From NCBI GenBank assembly GCA_029237695.1, contig CM055267.1, forward strand, positions 13,295,043 to 13,359,042: a DNA stretch of 64,000 nt, read 5' to 3'. Origin of the DNA: Conchocele bisecta (lineage: Eukaryota; Mollusca; Bivalvia; Lucinida; Thyasiridae). Shown here in pieces: positions 59,601 through 63,798 of the stretch. The stretch's first letter is position 1, and each line of letters opens with the position of its first letter. A program made the position numbers and the translations under genes. Below the pieces are notes generated by a model. That model was not told the origin of the DNA. It saw only the letters and a list, made by a program, of their open reading frames with translations, and did no database searches.

Positions 59601-59972
59601 TTCTATATTAAAGGTTGTGAGTTCAAAACTTACCCTAGTGGTCTGTCCCCACTGAGATTTTAAACTGTGGTCTCGTCCCTATATGACCATAGCTGTTCCT
59701 CGTACGTTAAACTCCACTCATTGTCATTGACCCCAGGTTTCCATGGTGACAATCTGGTTTGTCGACATGTTGCCATTGTGACCACCTGGTTTACCGCCGT
59801 GTCGTGTTTGACTATGTTGCTGTGGTGACCACATGGTTTACCGCCATGCCATGTTTGTCTACATGTTGCCATGGTGACCACCTGGTTTACCGTCATGTTG
59901 TGTTTGTCCCCAGGATGTGACGGAGACAGAGCAGGATGAGGTGCGCCACAAGCGGGAACAGTTCATCCTCAG
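31933..59972 (+). CDS. TBL3: TBL3/UTP13 gene, 16 internal coding exons (gene span)
   Basis: The joined exons (31933-31984, 33002-33097, 36862-36909, 38118-38195, 38864-39012, 40092-40262, 40959-41131, 41957-42216, 43114-43314, 44343-44449, 45639-45840, 47303-47392, 49182-49250, 53794-53864, 55284-55440, 59914-59972) give 1983 nt with consistent phases. The product is colinear with vertebrate TBL3, a double WD40 propeller of the UTP-B complex that binds the U3 snoRNP/SSU processome and acts in 18S pre-rRNA processing in the nucleolus. Landmarks: TVKSKYEAFYTG near the N-terminus, LLATGSADSTIKVWD, GHTHAVGAVACS, SGSEDCTLKLW, FVATGSMDKTAK, ATSSGDGTIKLW, GTDGLVKLWTIK and DVTETEQDE at the end. Missing: exon 1 with the ATG (upstream of 31231, not located) and the C-terminal UTP13 domain, presumably beyond 64000. 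Introns are large and full of mobile DNA. Intact frame and clean splice sites argue that the gene is functional. Confidence 0.93.
32028..32560 (+). mobile_element. Pearl-like element in intron 2
   Basis: Three units of about 170 bp with CATGCATTTCTCTCATGGTC, CTGTGACAAATCCATGAC, CCAAGGTCAA and GTCACGGACTTGG. Starts near TTAGCTCGCCTGCACATAGC. A second, short element (32686-32880) follows, with hairpin TCTCGCCCGCGAAAGTGGAA and a 3' part ending ATTCCGCGGAATTCTTGT. Confidence 0.55.
33002..33097 (+). CDS. TBL3: TBL3 exon 3
   Basis: 96 nt, phase 0-0. Acceptor CTTCGTGTTTCAG, donor CAG|GTAAAC. Encodes LTKDGVHMFCGCGNKVNVLE then VSTGKVIQVFGQ, the start of WD blade 1. Confidence 0.92.
33213..33398. mobile_element. 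MITE, GGGCCCGTTTCACTAAAC family (copy 2)
   Basis: Ends GGGGCCCGTTTCACTAAGC and GTTTAGTGAAACGGGCCCC are near-perfect inverted repeats, followed inward by TCGTACGACTAA and its mirror. About 186 bp, in intron 3. Confidence 0.75.
33420..33550 (+). repeat. SINE 3' tail
   Basis: Contains GAATGAGACTTAAAACCGAG, GGTCCACTCCCTTAATGACC and ATAGCTGTTGCTGGGACATT. The same tail order is present at 35225-35416, 40745-40945 and 59575-59715. Confidence 0.45.
33726..34628 (+). mobile_element. Pearl-like/Helentron-type element, near-complete
   Basis: 5' hairpin (TGCCCCATCACGATAGTGGA) leads into TAGTGTTACCCTTGTCCGTC and (GTCC)n. Four or five units of about 135-150 bp contain GTACTAGCTACAGACCTGAA, CTTGGTATGTAGCTTCCTTA and TTGCCTTGTAACT. 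The 3' end is GCGATATGTGGGGCATCC, TTCTATGAACACATTTTCTA|GT, a hairpin followed by CTAGT. Confidence 0.65.
34890..35093. mobile_element. MITE, CAAAGTATACTT family (partial copy)
   Basis: Opposite orientation to the other copies. A near-perfect palindrome at 34944-35012 is centred on ATCACAGCCAAACTGGCTGTGAT. The right end is CAAAGTATACTT-mirrored and ends GGTGAAATGGGCTAC. The left end has lost its terminal repeat. Confidence 0.65.
35097..35247. repeat. Recent 75-bp tandem duplication
   Basis: The 75 bp starting GAACACCAGTCAACTCTGGT occurs twice in a row with at most one or two differences, so the duplication is young. Confidence 0.85.
35225..35416 (+). repeat. SINE with A-box-like head
   Basis: GTGGCTCAGGGGGTAAAATA is A-box-like, followed by a decayed B box, then GATGAGACTTTAAACTGTGG, TCCCGTCCCTATATGACATT and AGCTGTTGCTGTGACGTTAA. 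The tail is interrupted by the MITE at 35419. Confidence 0.5.
35419..35862. mobile_element. MITE with long TIRs, containing a truncated pearl-like 5' end
   Basis: The left end GGTACATGCCCACTCAGTAG continues to GGCACAAACTGTT and is mirrored exactly at the right end (AACAGTTTGTGCC ... GCATGTACC). GTTAAA flanks both sides, a likely 6-bp target duplication in the SINE tail. Inside, 35626-35710 carries a GCGCGCC-type hairpin and GTCGTCCGC tract. Confidence 0.7.
35979..36195. mobile_element. MITE, GTCGTCTGCTG family (copy 2)
   Basis: Ends TTAACCCTCACTACG and CGTAGTAAAGGTTAA, with subterminal GTCGTCTGCTG/CAGCAGACGAC and a central palindrome around CATGAGAATAGTCTCCAGTG. Confidence 0.65.
36325..36830. 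mobile_element. CTGTGACTGGAGAAATGGGG-type MITEs, nested with a CAGGGATTCCGCTGG element
   Basis: 36325-36700 is a decayed copy of the MITE seen at 41155 and 63313, split by a small element (36509-36646) with inverted ends CAGGGATTCCGCTGG / CCAGCGGAATCCCTG and a TATCGCCAATTG core. A compact second copy (about 36686-36815) has GACCGGAGAAATGTGG and CCATTTCTCCAGTC ends. Confidence 0.55.
36862..36909 (+). CDS. TBL3: TBL3 exon 4 (micro-exon, 16 codons)
   Basis: 48 nt, phase 0-0. Acceptor TATGTTGTAG, donor CAG|GTAAAT. Encodes EEEEEISRFCLSPDNQ, aligning with the acidic segment before the second blade strand in TBL3. Confidence 0.88.
37488..37668. mobile_element. Fold-back element, AAGAGCTGTTTGAGAACAG ends
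   Basis: Ends CAAGAGCTGTTTGAGAACAG and its mirror, with GCCAATTACCAGAAA mirrored inward. The right arm has an internal duplication of TTTTTTCTGGTAATTG. Confidence 0.65.
38118..38195 (+). CDS. TBL3: TBL3 exon 5
   Basis: 78 nt, phase 0-0. Acceptor TTCCTTTGCAG, donor AGG|GTACGA. Encodes YVILATQHLLLKQWRWADKV then LLRTWR, matching the blade strand LVTAS...LLxQW of TBL3. Confidence 0.88.
38490..38660 (+). repeat. SINE remnant plus (AAT)n microsatellite
   Basis: Decayed SINE with B-box-like GGGTTCAATCG at about 38548, ending CTCTACATGACCTTAA, followed by (AAT)n at about 38619-38650. Confidence 0.5.
38864..39012 (+). CDS. TBL3: TBL3 exon 6
   Basis: 149 nt, phase 0-2. Acceptor CTGTTATCCAG, donor CAG|GTAACC. 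Encodes AVHIAPVVSMAFDSTSTLLA, TGSADSTIKVWDIEKQYCTH and NLRGHQGVI, a full WD40 blade with the WD dipeptide. The last about 28 nt plus donor are the source-like unit of the minisatellite that follows. Confidence 0.95.
39013..39950. repeat. 41-bp minisatellite copying the exon 6 end and its 5' splice site
   Basis: About 22 units of 41 bp read ACACACAACCTCCGGGGTCA then CCAGGGGGTCATCAG|GTAACC. This is the last coding stretch of exon 6 plus donor. Most units keep CAG|GTAA. The period is measured from donor GT at 39013 to the next at 39054. Frames through the array are shadows. Confidence 0.92.
40092..40262 (+). CDS. TBL3: TBL3 exon 7
   Basis: 171 nt, phase 1-2 (AG + C completes Ser). Acceptor GTATTACAG, donor TATAG|GTGGGT. 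Encodes VVAFHPDISRLELYSAGEDY, KVRVWSLASSRCVAVVDAHY and SLVTCFVFSSDGSSLY, blade strands with a VW in place of WD. Confidence 0.95.
40390..40458. repeat. Near-perfect hairpin
   Basis: GGTCAGTGGAAGAAG...GCTAAGTCC is mirrored by GGACTTAGC...CTTCTTCCACTGACC, about 30-bp arms with a tiny loop. Confidence 0.7.
40465..40621. mobile_element. Pogo-like MITE (157 bp)
   Basis: CAGTCAAACTCACAAAGGTG at left, CACAGGTTTGACTG at right, TA on both sides. Confidence 0.55.
40745..40945 (+). repeat. SINE remnant just before exon 8
   Basis: Same tail family as 35225 (ATGTAACCTTAGATGTTGCT; GAAACCGAGGTCCCGTCTCG; GCCATTAAACCG). It ends about 14 bp before the exon 8 acceptor. Confidence 0.45.
40959..41131 (+). CDS. 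TBL3: TBL3 exon 8
   Basis: 173 nt, phase 1-1. Acceptor TTTTCCCTCGCCAG, donor AAGG|GTGTGT. Encodes CGRDGVVAVWDTASHAVVRT, VPVYEAVESIVLLPADRDLP and DIGVKANSAHFITAGSK. Confidence 0.95.
41155..41367. mobile_element. MITE, CTGTGACTGGAGAAA family (intron 8)
   Basis: GACTGAGAACATGGGGCTTT at the left, CCCCATTTCTGCAGTAAC at the right. Inside, CTGATCAGCCTGTGCGGATG forms a central hairpin. Confidence 0.55.
41957..42216 (+). CDS. TBL3: TBL3 exon 9, with a Gly/Gln repeat insertion
   Basis: 260 nt, phase 2-0. Acceptor TGTGTGCAG, donor CAG|GTGTGA. Encodes MLRVWNARSSQCVFSTDQV, then an inserted five-copy AGAQ/AGTQ/AGSQ/GGAQ/DGSQ repeat (42046-42105, 12-nt unit), then NIVQMVYNEELASIVVATYE and HNISLISIDKMRLQKQ. 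The surrounding strands fit the blade; the insertion falls in a loop that varies among TBL3 proteins. Confidence 0.94.
42530..42926 (+). repeat. SINE with (AAAC)n tail, full-length-like
   Basis: Nearly the same sequence as 60940-61338: GATGGGTAATTTAACGATCG, TTGGCATTTTGTATGTGACA, GGACCTGGCACCAGGTCAGG, TTCAGGGCTGAATA, ACGGGATCGAACCCGTTTGC, ACCTTAGCTGTTGATAGGCC, and an AAACAAACAAAC tail. The GGGATCGAACCC part is B-box-like. In intron 9. Confidence 0.7.
43114..43314 (+). CDS. TBL3: TBL3 exon 10
   Basis: 201 nt, phase 0-0. Acceptor CATGCTTTCCAG, donor AAG|GTAAAT. Encodes FAGNNDEIVDIKYFGEKENY, VVVATNSWNLKVFELSMWDC, EIIYGHSDTVLSVDVFTHSD and MFVSSGK. A second copy of the donor region (CAGCGGCAAGGTAAAT) sits about 77 bp downstream at 43382. 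Confidence 0.95.
43662..43887. mobile_element. MITE, GGGCCCGTTTCACTAAAC family (copy 3)
   Basis: Ends GGGGGCCGTTTCACTAAAC and GTTTAGTGAAACGGGCCC, with TCGTACGACTAAAATG subterminal and a central GGATTTACATTTATTGAGC hairpin. Confidence 0.75.
44343..44449 (+). CDS. TBL3: TBL3 exon 11
   Basis: 107 nt, phase 0-2. Acceptor GTCTGCCTGCAG, donor CCAG|GTCAGT. Encodes DNTIQLWQLDPPKKQVRCLA, LCQGHTHAVGAVACS. Confidence 0.95.
44530..44745. mobile_element. Fold-back MITE, CCAGTTAAGGTGCGTAATTTG ends
   Basis: Left AGAGCTTCAGTTAAGGTGCG, right mirror CGCACCTTAACTGGAGCTCT; inner arms AAGTTGGGAGT...TTAGAATCGT mirrored. About 216 bp in intron 11. Confidence 0.7.
44781..44985. mobile_element. MITE, GGGCCCGTTTCACTAAAC family (copy 4)
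   Basis: TGGCCCGTTTCACTAAACTT at left and AGTTTAGTGAAACGGCCCCC at right, about 205 bp. Confidence 0.7.
45310..45612. mobile_element. MITE, CAAAGTATACTT family (copy 3), next to exon 12
   Basis: GTAGCCGATTTGACCAAC at left, GATGAAATCGGCTAC at right; the central palindrome spans 45401-45470. The right end stops 27 bp before exon 12. Confidence 0.75.
45639..45840 (+). CDS. TBL3: TBL3 exon 12
   Basis: 202 nt, phase 1-0 (AG + G gives Arg). Acceptor GACCATTGCAG, donor AAG|GTAATA. Encodes LKSTFFVSGSEDCTLKLWKM, PADLDPLATCDLHASKTERA, HDKAISCVVVSPNDQFVATG and SMDKTAK, two blades' worth of strands. Confidence 0.96.
45940..46650 (+). mobile_element. Pearl-like element in intron 12
   Basis: Starts near a CGCGCCTTCCGAAGGAAG hairpin and CGTCCGTCTGTCTGTGCG tract; units of about 180 bp contain TTCTGTTTCCTTGCTTGGAT, CATTGCTCCAAGGGTCCTCT and CCCAGGGTCAAGGTCACATA. 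Ends about 46650 with GGGCACGCTTCGTTGTCC. Confidence 0.6.
46865..47050. mobile_element. MITE, CTGTGACTGGAGAAA family (intron 12, decayed left end)
   Basis: Right end GGTCACAAATCCCATAAGCC then CCATTTTTCCAGTTACAGCC; internal GATCTGCACTGTTCGCCATT and CAATGAAACACCCGTCATGC match the copies at 41155 and 63313. Confidence 0.5.
47303..47392 (+). CDS. TBL3: TBL3 exon 13
   Basis: 90 nt, phase 0-0. Acceptor ATGTACCTTCAG, donor CAG|GTATAC. Encodes LWKATDLSLLGVMRGHKRGV then WCVQFSPIDQ, the end of one blade and the first strand of the next. Confidence 0.95.
48032..48291. mobile_element. MITE, CAAAGTATACTT family (copy 4, centre deleted)
   Basis: Both ends are present (GTAGCATATTTCACCAAC; GATGAAATCGGCTACT) but the palindromic centre is collapsed to TATACTGAATTTATAATAAT. 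Confidence 0.65.
48300..49181. other. Intron 13 remainder; (ACCC/AACC)n microsatellite
   Basis: Non-coding. A CCAACCCACC-type microsatellite lies at 49033-49088. Nothing else recognised. Confidence 0.5.
49182..49250 (+). CDS. TBL3: TBL3 exon 14
   Basis: 69 nt, phase 0-0. Acceptor GTCCGTGTTTCAG, donor AAG|GTAGGC. Encodes ILATSSGDGTIKLWTLQQLT then CVK. Confidence 0.95.
49858..50741 (+). mobile_element. Pearl-like/Helentron-type element with palindromic (ACGT)n tract
   Basis: 5' hairpin TGCCCCCGCCACCGAATGGT...GGGGGGCA, then GTGTTACCGGCGTCCG and (TACG)n at 49909-49972, then four to five units of about 167 bp (TTCTGTTTCCTTGCTCGGAT; CACACGCATTGCTCCAATGG; CCCAGGGTCAAGGTCACAGA). 3' end: GCTGCCAGCGGGGGCATTCG, CCGACAGGCCACATTTCTAG|TT, a stem plus CTAGTT terminus. 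Confidence 0.7.
50978..51895 (+). mobile_element. Pearl-like/Helentron-type element, second copy, rearranged
   Basis: The 5' end is identical to 49858 with a shorter (TACG)n. Units after 51240 carry many small deletions, and the 3' terminus occurs twice (about 51614 and 51888), so this copy has an internal duplication or two fused copies. Confidence 0.6.
52730..53736. mobile_element. Pogo-like element with 24-bp perfect TIRs (1007 bp)
   Basis: CAGTGGAAGATCGATCTCTC followed by GAAC is mirrored exactly at the right end and flanked by TA. A second internal GGTTCGAGAGTTCGACTTTG lies just inside the right end. No transposase frame; the interior is AT-rich. Confidence 0.75.
53794..53864 (+). CDS. 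TBL3: TBL3 exon 15
   Basis: 71 nt, phase 0-2. Acceptor TATTGTTTTCAG, donor TCATG|GTGAGT. Encodes TFEGHDCAVLKVTFLSRGMQ then LLS plus a split Cys codon. Confidence 0.94.
54215..55185. repeat. 43-bp minisatellite in intron 15
   Basis: About 22 units of 43 bp: CACCAACTATGGGCCCAATC then ACTCACCCACTCGTCTATTG and CTG. 43 is not a multiple of three, yet all three + frames stay open over long spans because the unit lacks stops. Translated frames are repeat products. Confidence 0.9.
55188..55283 (+). repeat. SINE 3' end forming the exon 16 acceptor
   Basis: GGGTTAAATGCGGGATTGAA, CCCGTTAGTCTGGCTTTAAA, TGACTGTAGCTGTTGATAGG and a CAATAAATCAATCAAAC tail match the (AAAC)n SINE family. The tail runs straight into CAG, the acceptor of exon 16. 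Confidence 0.65.
55284..55440 (+). CDS. TBL3: TBL3 exon 16
   Basis: 157 nt, phase 1-0 (TG + T gives Cys). Donor CAG|GTACAT. Encodes GTDGLVKLWTIKTNECVNTF, DEHEDKVWALAANSTGDGFI and SGGADSTLVLWQ, the last WD blades. The acceptor AAACCAG lacks a pyrimidine tract. Confidence 0.95.
55490..56155 (+). mobile_element. Pearl-like element, CCCCCGGACTCCGTCGGGGG hairpin type
   Basis: Hairpin at 55492-55513, then four tandem units of about 150 bp: GGAGCATAACTCGAACACCC, TTCATGAAACTTCACACATG, CATAGACCACGACCCGAAGG, AAGAATGACAACTCTTGCAT. Related units lie at 58725-59095. Confidence 0.6.
56160..57800. repeat. Complex tandem array, ~240-320-bp units, intron 16
   Basis: Six or so units share TTACAGGTAATTTATACAGG, TTACATTTCCGTAAACTGTG, AATATTGTGGCA, TATGTGGACCTGTGCAGATA, ATAAATATAGGACTATTAA and ATTCTGGGCTCCAGTAG, separated by T-rich runs. 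Long and short variants alternate. The ACAGGTAA words resemble splice signals. Non-coding. Confidence 0.75.
57835..57912. mobile_element. Short palindrome, CAATTATTGACTA ends
   Basis: CAATTATTGACTAGTGAGCC and mirror GGCTCAGTAGTCAATAATTG surround a duplicated CATAGAATATAATCTGATAT. MITE-like. Confidence 0.6.
58087..58723 (+). mobile_element. Pearl-like/Helentron-type element with nested MITE
   Basis: Same 5' hairpin and start (TGCCCCACCACGATAGTGGA, TTACCCTTGTCCGTCC) and same 3' end (GCGATATGTGGGACATCC, ACACATTTTCTAGT) as 33726-34628, but a different core unit of about 170 bp with CCCAGGGTCAAGGTCACATA. A small MITE (58150-58273, ACGAATGGGTACTTGTTG mirrored) splits the GTCC tract. Confidence 0.65.
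58725..59095 (+). mobile_element. Pearl-like element fragment with CTAGTT end
   Basis: Two to three units of the 55490 type, ending GGGGAGGGGGATACACATGC, CTTGTCGACAAGCGTCC, ATTTCTAGTT: a hairpin and CTAGTT terminus. Confidence 0.55.
59150..59913. repeat. ~49-bp minisatellite ending at the exon 17 acceptor, split by two SINE tails
   Basis: Diverged units read CATGTTGCCGTGGTGACCAC, CTGGTTTACCGCCATGTCGT, GTTTGTCCC. The array is interrupted at about 59430-59490 ((AAAC)n SINE tail) and 59575-59715 (other SINE). The final unit ends TGTTTGTCCCCAG, the acceptor of exon 17; in other units this position reads GTCCCCAT or GTCCACAT. Confidence 0.8.
59914..59972 (+). CDS. TBL3: TBL3 exon 17
   Basis: 59 nt, phase 0-2. 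Donor TCAG|GTACCT. Encodes DVTETEQDEVRHKREQFIL, the charged linker that joins the second propeller to the C-terminal UTP13 domain. No following exon is recognisable before 64000. Confidence 0.92.
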
Positions 59973-60559
59973 GTACCTACAGAACATCCACAGAAACTGG
60001 ATACTCCCTTATCGTAGCCCCATCACAAATATTGATTGCGAAAAAATGTGACATTTTAGATTTTCTGTAACTGGCTCGAAAAGGTGACAAAGATAAATCT
60101 GTAATGTCTCAAACAAAATATGTATCATTTATTACATACCCAATAACGTAAATTTGTATTTTCTCTTGGTTATAGTATAACTAGTTTAATGACAATCTGG
60201 CACAATTGTTTACAATTGCAGCATGTTTTCATTCATGTACAATGTTTTCCTGTATGCATGTACCATTGTATAATAAGTGAAATATAACGCTAATTTAAAC
60301 CAGTATGCTATACCAAACTGTTAATTAATCAAGGACATTCATAATAAGGCACACTATAATAAAATACTAGTATGATAAAACAATAAATATGTGGTTGGTG
60401 TGTAAGTATTATTTGTATCATACGTGCAGGCTTGGATCTACAATGTATGCTAGTTTTACACTTACTGTCTGTTTCACGAAACAGGCCCAAATTTTACAAA
60501 TATATAAACAATGCAAAAACAATTTTTTTTCCATAATATTAAATTTTATCAAAATTTAT

Positions 60560-61497
60560 GAGTCGGCCTTCTTTTTATTTCGTAAAATTTGGTCAAATAT
60601 TGATTTTATTGCCAAAAAAAACCGTCCCCATGTTAAATCCCCATAGACTATGGGATTTAACATGGGGAAATTTTTCTAATTTCAGAATAGTGGACTGATT
60701 TTCAAATTTAACTTGTTTTTTTAGTTAGATCATTTCCAAGCTATCTAGCCAGGTTTCGGAGTCAATTTCCATTTTGTTTTTTTCGTTTTTTGACTCCTCT
60801 CTCAGCTCCTCCACCTCCTTCCCAACCATGTTCAATTCTCATAAACAAATACATTTTTCGTAATAAAAATCAATATTTGACCAAATTTCACGAAATAAAA
60901 ACAGGCATGAGAATCTTCAGCTGATCAGCTGAGTGGGTGGCAGGTGGGAGCACGCGATGGGTAATTTAACGATCGGGGTTCATCCTTACCGGAATCCCGA
61001 CTGGAGACCTGGTTTGGCCCTCACATACGTCTTTGGCATTTTGTATGTGACAGTTGAATCTGGTTATACCCCTTATGTGAGTATTACGATTATTCGTAAT
61101 CCTATTTTAGGGGAAGGGGCCAAATGACTTTGGTGGGGTATGGACCTGCCACCAGGTCAGGTTATTCTAATTTCAGGGCTGAATATATTGTTTCTCGATG
61201 TAAATATTCAGTTCTGATTTTGGAATTTTCCCCCCAATGCAGCAGGTTAAAACGGGATCGAACCCGTTTGCCCGGCCTTACATGACCTTAGCTGTTGATA
61301 GGCCGTTAAACACCAATAAACAAACAAACAAACAAAACTGATCAGCTGATTTCAGATGATCATAATTTTCGTTCTCGAAATGATTCAGAATCAATCTGGT
61401 ATGATCAAATTTGATACTTTTACAAGTGGGTTGAGGGGGTTTCAATGGACTTTTCAGATGTTTTCAGCGACAGCCATTCTCATGCCTGAATAAAAAG
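60560..61497. mobile_element. Element with AGTCGGCCTTCTTTTTATT / AATAAAAAGAAGGCTCATT ends
   Basis: Inverted ends flank a segment with a perfect hairpin at 60610-60667 (CCCCATGTTAAATCCCCATA), an inverted pair TTTCGTAAAATTTGGTCAAA / TTTGACCAAATTTCACGAAA (60579, 60878), and a nested full-length SINE (60940-61338). Confidence 0.5.
60940..61338 (+). repeat. SINE with (AAAC)n tail, full-length-like
   Basis: Almost the same sequence as 42530-42926, with AAACAAACAAACAAAC at the 3' end. Frame translations in both copies are the same chance peptide. Confidence 0.75.
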
Positions 61498-61591
61498 AAG
61501 GCTCATTCTTAAATTCTGATCAAATTTAATATTATCGAAAAAAATCTGTGTTAATATATACTAACTCATATATACTAACTTAATACATATT

Positions 61592-61816
61592 AACTCTTAG
61601 ACACAACACAAGTGTCGTCTGCTGTTGATTTATTATCTTGCCTTATTTCTCAATAAAAACATGTTTTATCATCACTTCAGAATCATTTCCAATGGAAAAG
61701 ATTCTGAAATGCTGTCAAAGCATGTTGTAAATTATTCTAAAGTGCTGTCAAATAAATAATAAAAAATAAAAAATAAACAGCAGACGACAAAACAATTAAG
61801 ATAGCGGTGTAAAGGT
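61592..61816. mobile_element. MITE, GTCGTCTGCTG family (copy 3)
   Basis: GTGTCGTCTGCTGTTGATTT at left, AAACAGCAGACGACAAAA at right, central CACTTCAGAATCATTTCC palindrome. Confidence 0.65.
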
Positions 61817-62035
61817 GAATGGCATAAATATGCTCCAATAGACACATGAGACACGCCATGCGATTTTGTACCTAATAACATGTGCGATTTTTCATGAAAT
61901 ATATTTTACAGAAAATGTGATATTTTCTGTAAATGACGTCGAAAAATTGCATGGCGTGTCGTATTATTTTGAGCAAAAATGTGTAATAAATAGAATAACC
62001 ATTAGCCTTTATTGGACTATTGGATACAGAATATA

Positions 62036-63312
62036 TATATACCCCCCACAACGAGTTGTGGGGGGTGGGCGTATACTGGAGTCAGGTTGTCCGTGCGTCC
62101 GTGCGTCCGTAAACTTAACATCAGAGAAATATTGTTATAACTTCTATTTCCTTTATAGTCTAAAATGCTCAATATTTCACACATGCATTCCTGTAAGGCT
62201 CTACTACCATGCTGTGCCAAATTCACGACCGTCCAACCCCCGCTGATCCCAAGGTCAAGGTCAAATACTTAGTCTCTTTACAAAACTTAACATCAGAGAA
62301 ATATTGTTATAACTTCTATTTCCTTCATCTAAAATGCTCAATATTTCACACATGCATTCCTGTAAGGCTCTACTACCATCCTGTGCCAAATCCACGACCG
62401 TCCAACCCCCGCTGATCCCAAGGTCAAAGTCAAATACTTAAGTCTCTTTACAAAACTTAACATCAGAGAAATATTGTTATAACTTTTATTTCCTTCATCT
62501 AAAATGCTCAATATTTCACACGTGCATTCCTGTAAGGCTCAACTACCATGCTGTGCCAAATCCACGACCGTCAAACCCCCGCTGCTCCCAAGGTCAAGGT
62601 CAAATACTTAAGTCTCTTTACAAAACTTAACATCAGTGAAATATTGTTATAACGTCTATTTCCTTCATCTAAAATGCTTAATATTTCACACATGCATTCC
62701 TGTAAGGCTCTACTACTATGCTGTGCCAAATCCACGATCGTCCAACCCCCGCTGATGTCAATGTCAAATACTTAGTCTCTTTACAAAACTTAACATCAGA
62801 GAAATAAGTTATAACTATTTCCTTCTTTGAAAATTCTTAATATTTCACTTGTGCATTCCTCTAAGGTTGTAATATCATGCTGTGACAAATCTACGACCGT
62901 CCAATCCCCGCTGATCCCAAGGTCAAGGTCACATACTTAGTCTCTTTACAAAACTTAACATCAGAGAAATATGTTATAACTTCTATTTCTTTCATCGAAA
63001 ATTCTTAATATTTCATGCATGCATTCCTCTAAGGCTCTACTATCATGCTGTGACAAATTCCTGCTGATCTCGAGGTCAAGCTCACATACTTAGTCATCAG
63101 AGAAATCGGTTATAACTTCTATTTTCTTGCTCGGATCTGCTTCACATTTCACACACGCATTGCTCAAATGGACCTCTACCACCCTCTGACAAATTCACGT
63201 TCATGCCGCTCCCGCTAAGCCCAGAGTCAAGGTCACAAGCCCACATACTTGGAAATTTTTACATATTTTAGGGGTACCTGGGCCCACGCGGGGGGTATTC
63301 CGTAAGCCTCGG
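62036..63312 (+). mobile_element. Pearl-like/Helentron-type element, long array
   Basis: 5' hairpin ACCCCCCACAACGAGTTGTG then TATACTGGAGTCAGGTTGTC and a CGTCCGTGCGTCCG tract. Six to seven units of about 170 bp share ATTTCACACATGCATTCCTG, TAAGGCTCTACTACCATGCT, CCAAGGTCAAGGTCAAATAC and AAAACTTAACATCAGAGAAA. 3' end GGTACCTGGGCCCACGCGGG then ATTCCGTAAGC, cut by a MITE at 63313. Confidence 0.65.
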
Positions 63313-63525
63313 CTGTGACTGGAGAAACGGGGCTTATGGGATTTGTGACCAGTGTAGCTCCTGATCAAATTGCACATTCCGGTAGCCTGATGACAATCCA
63401 TATCACTTGTTAGAAGCATGACGGGTGTTTCATTGATAGAATGCCGAACAGTGCAGATCCTGATCCGGCTGATCTGGATCTACACTGGTTACAAAAAACA
63501 TATGCCCCATTTCTCCAGTCACAGC
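63313..63525. mobile_element. MITE, CTGTGACTGGAGAAA family (best copy)
   Basis: GCTGTGACTGGAGAAACGGG at left is mirrored by CCCCATTTCTCCAGTCACAG at right. A partial copy begins again at 63853 and runs to the window end region. Confidence 0.7.
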
Positions 63526-63689
63526 TGTATTTCACTCGACAGTGAGGCCAAGTCATTCAGCTGACTTGCATGAATTAATCAACGGAATTATGTGTCGTGG
63601 TTGTCGCGTGAAATATATTCAGCTAATATCTTCATATTGCACAAATGCATTACTTAGTAACGATACATCCTTTCCACATTAATATAATT

Positions 63690-63798
63690 ACCCTCGCTAC
63701 TGATCATACGTACGTCCGTCTGTCTATTTATTTAAAAGTTTTTGCAACAGTTTTCAAATAGGGGCCCTAAGTGCATCAACAGGCCACATTTTCTAGTT
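63690..63798 (+). mobile_element. Minimal pearl-like/Helentron-type element
   Basis: ACGTACGTCCGTCTGTC tract followed by a single short unit and the AACAGGCCACATTTTCTAGTT terminus, without tandem core. About 109 bp. Confidence 0.45.
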
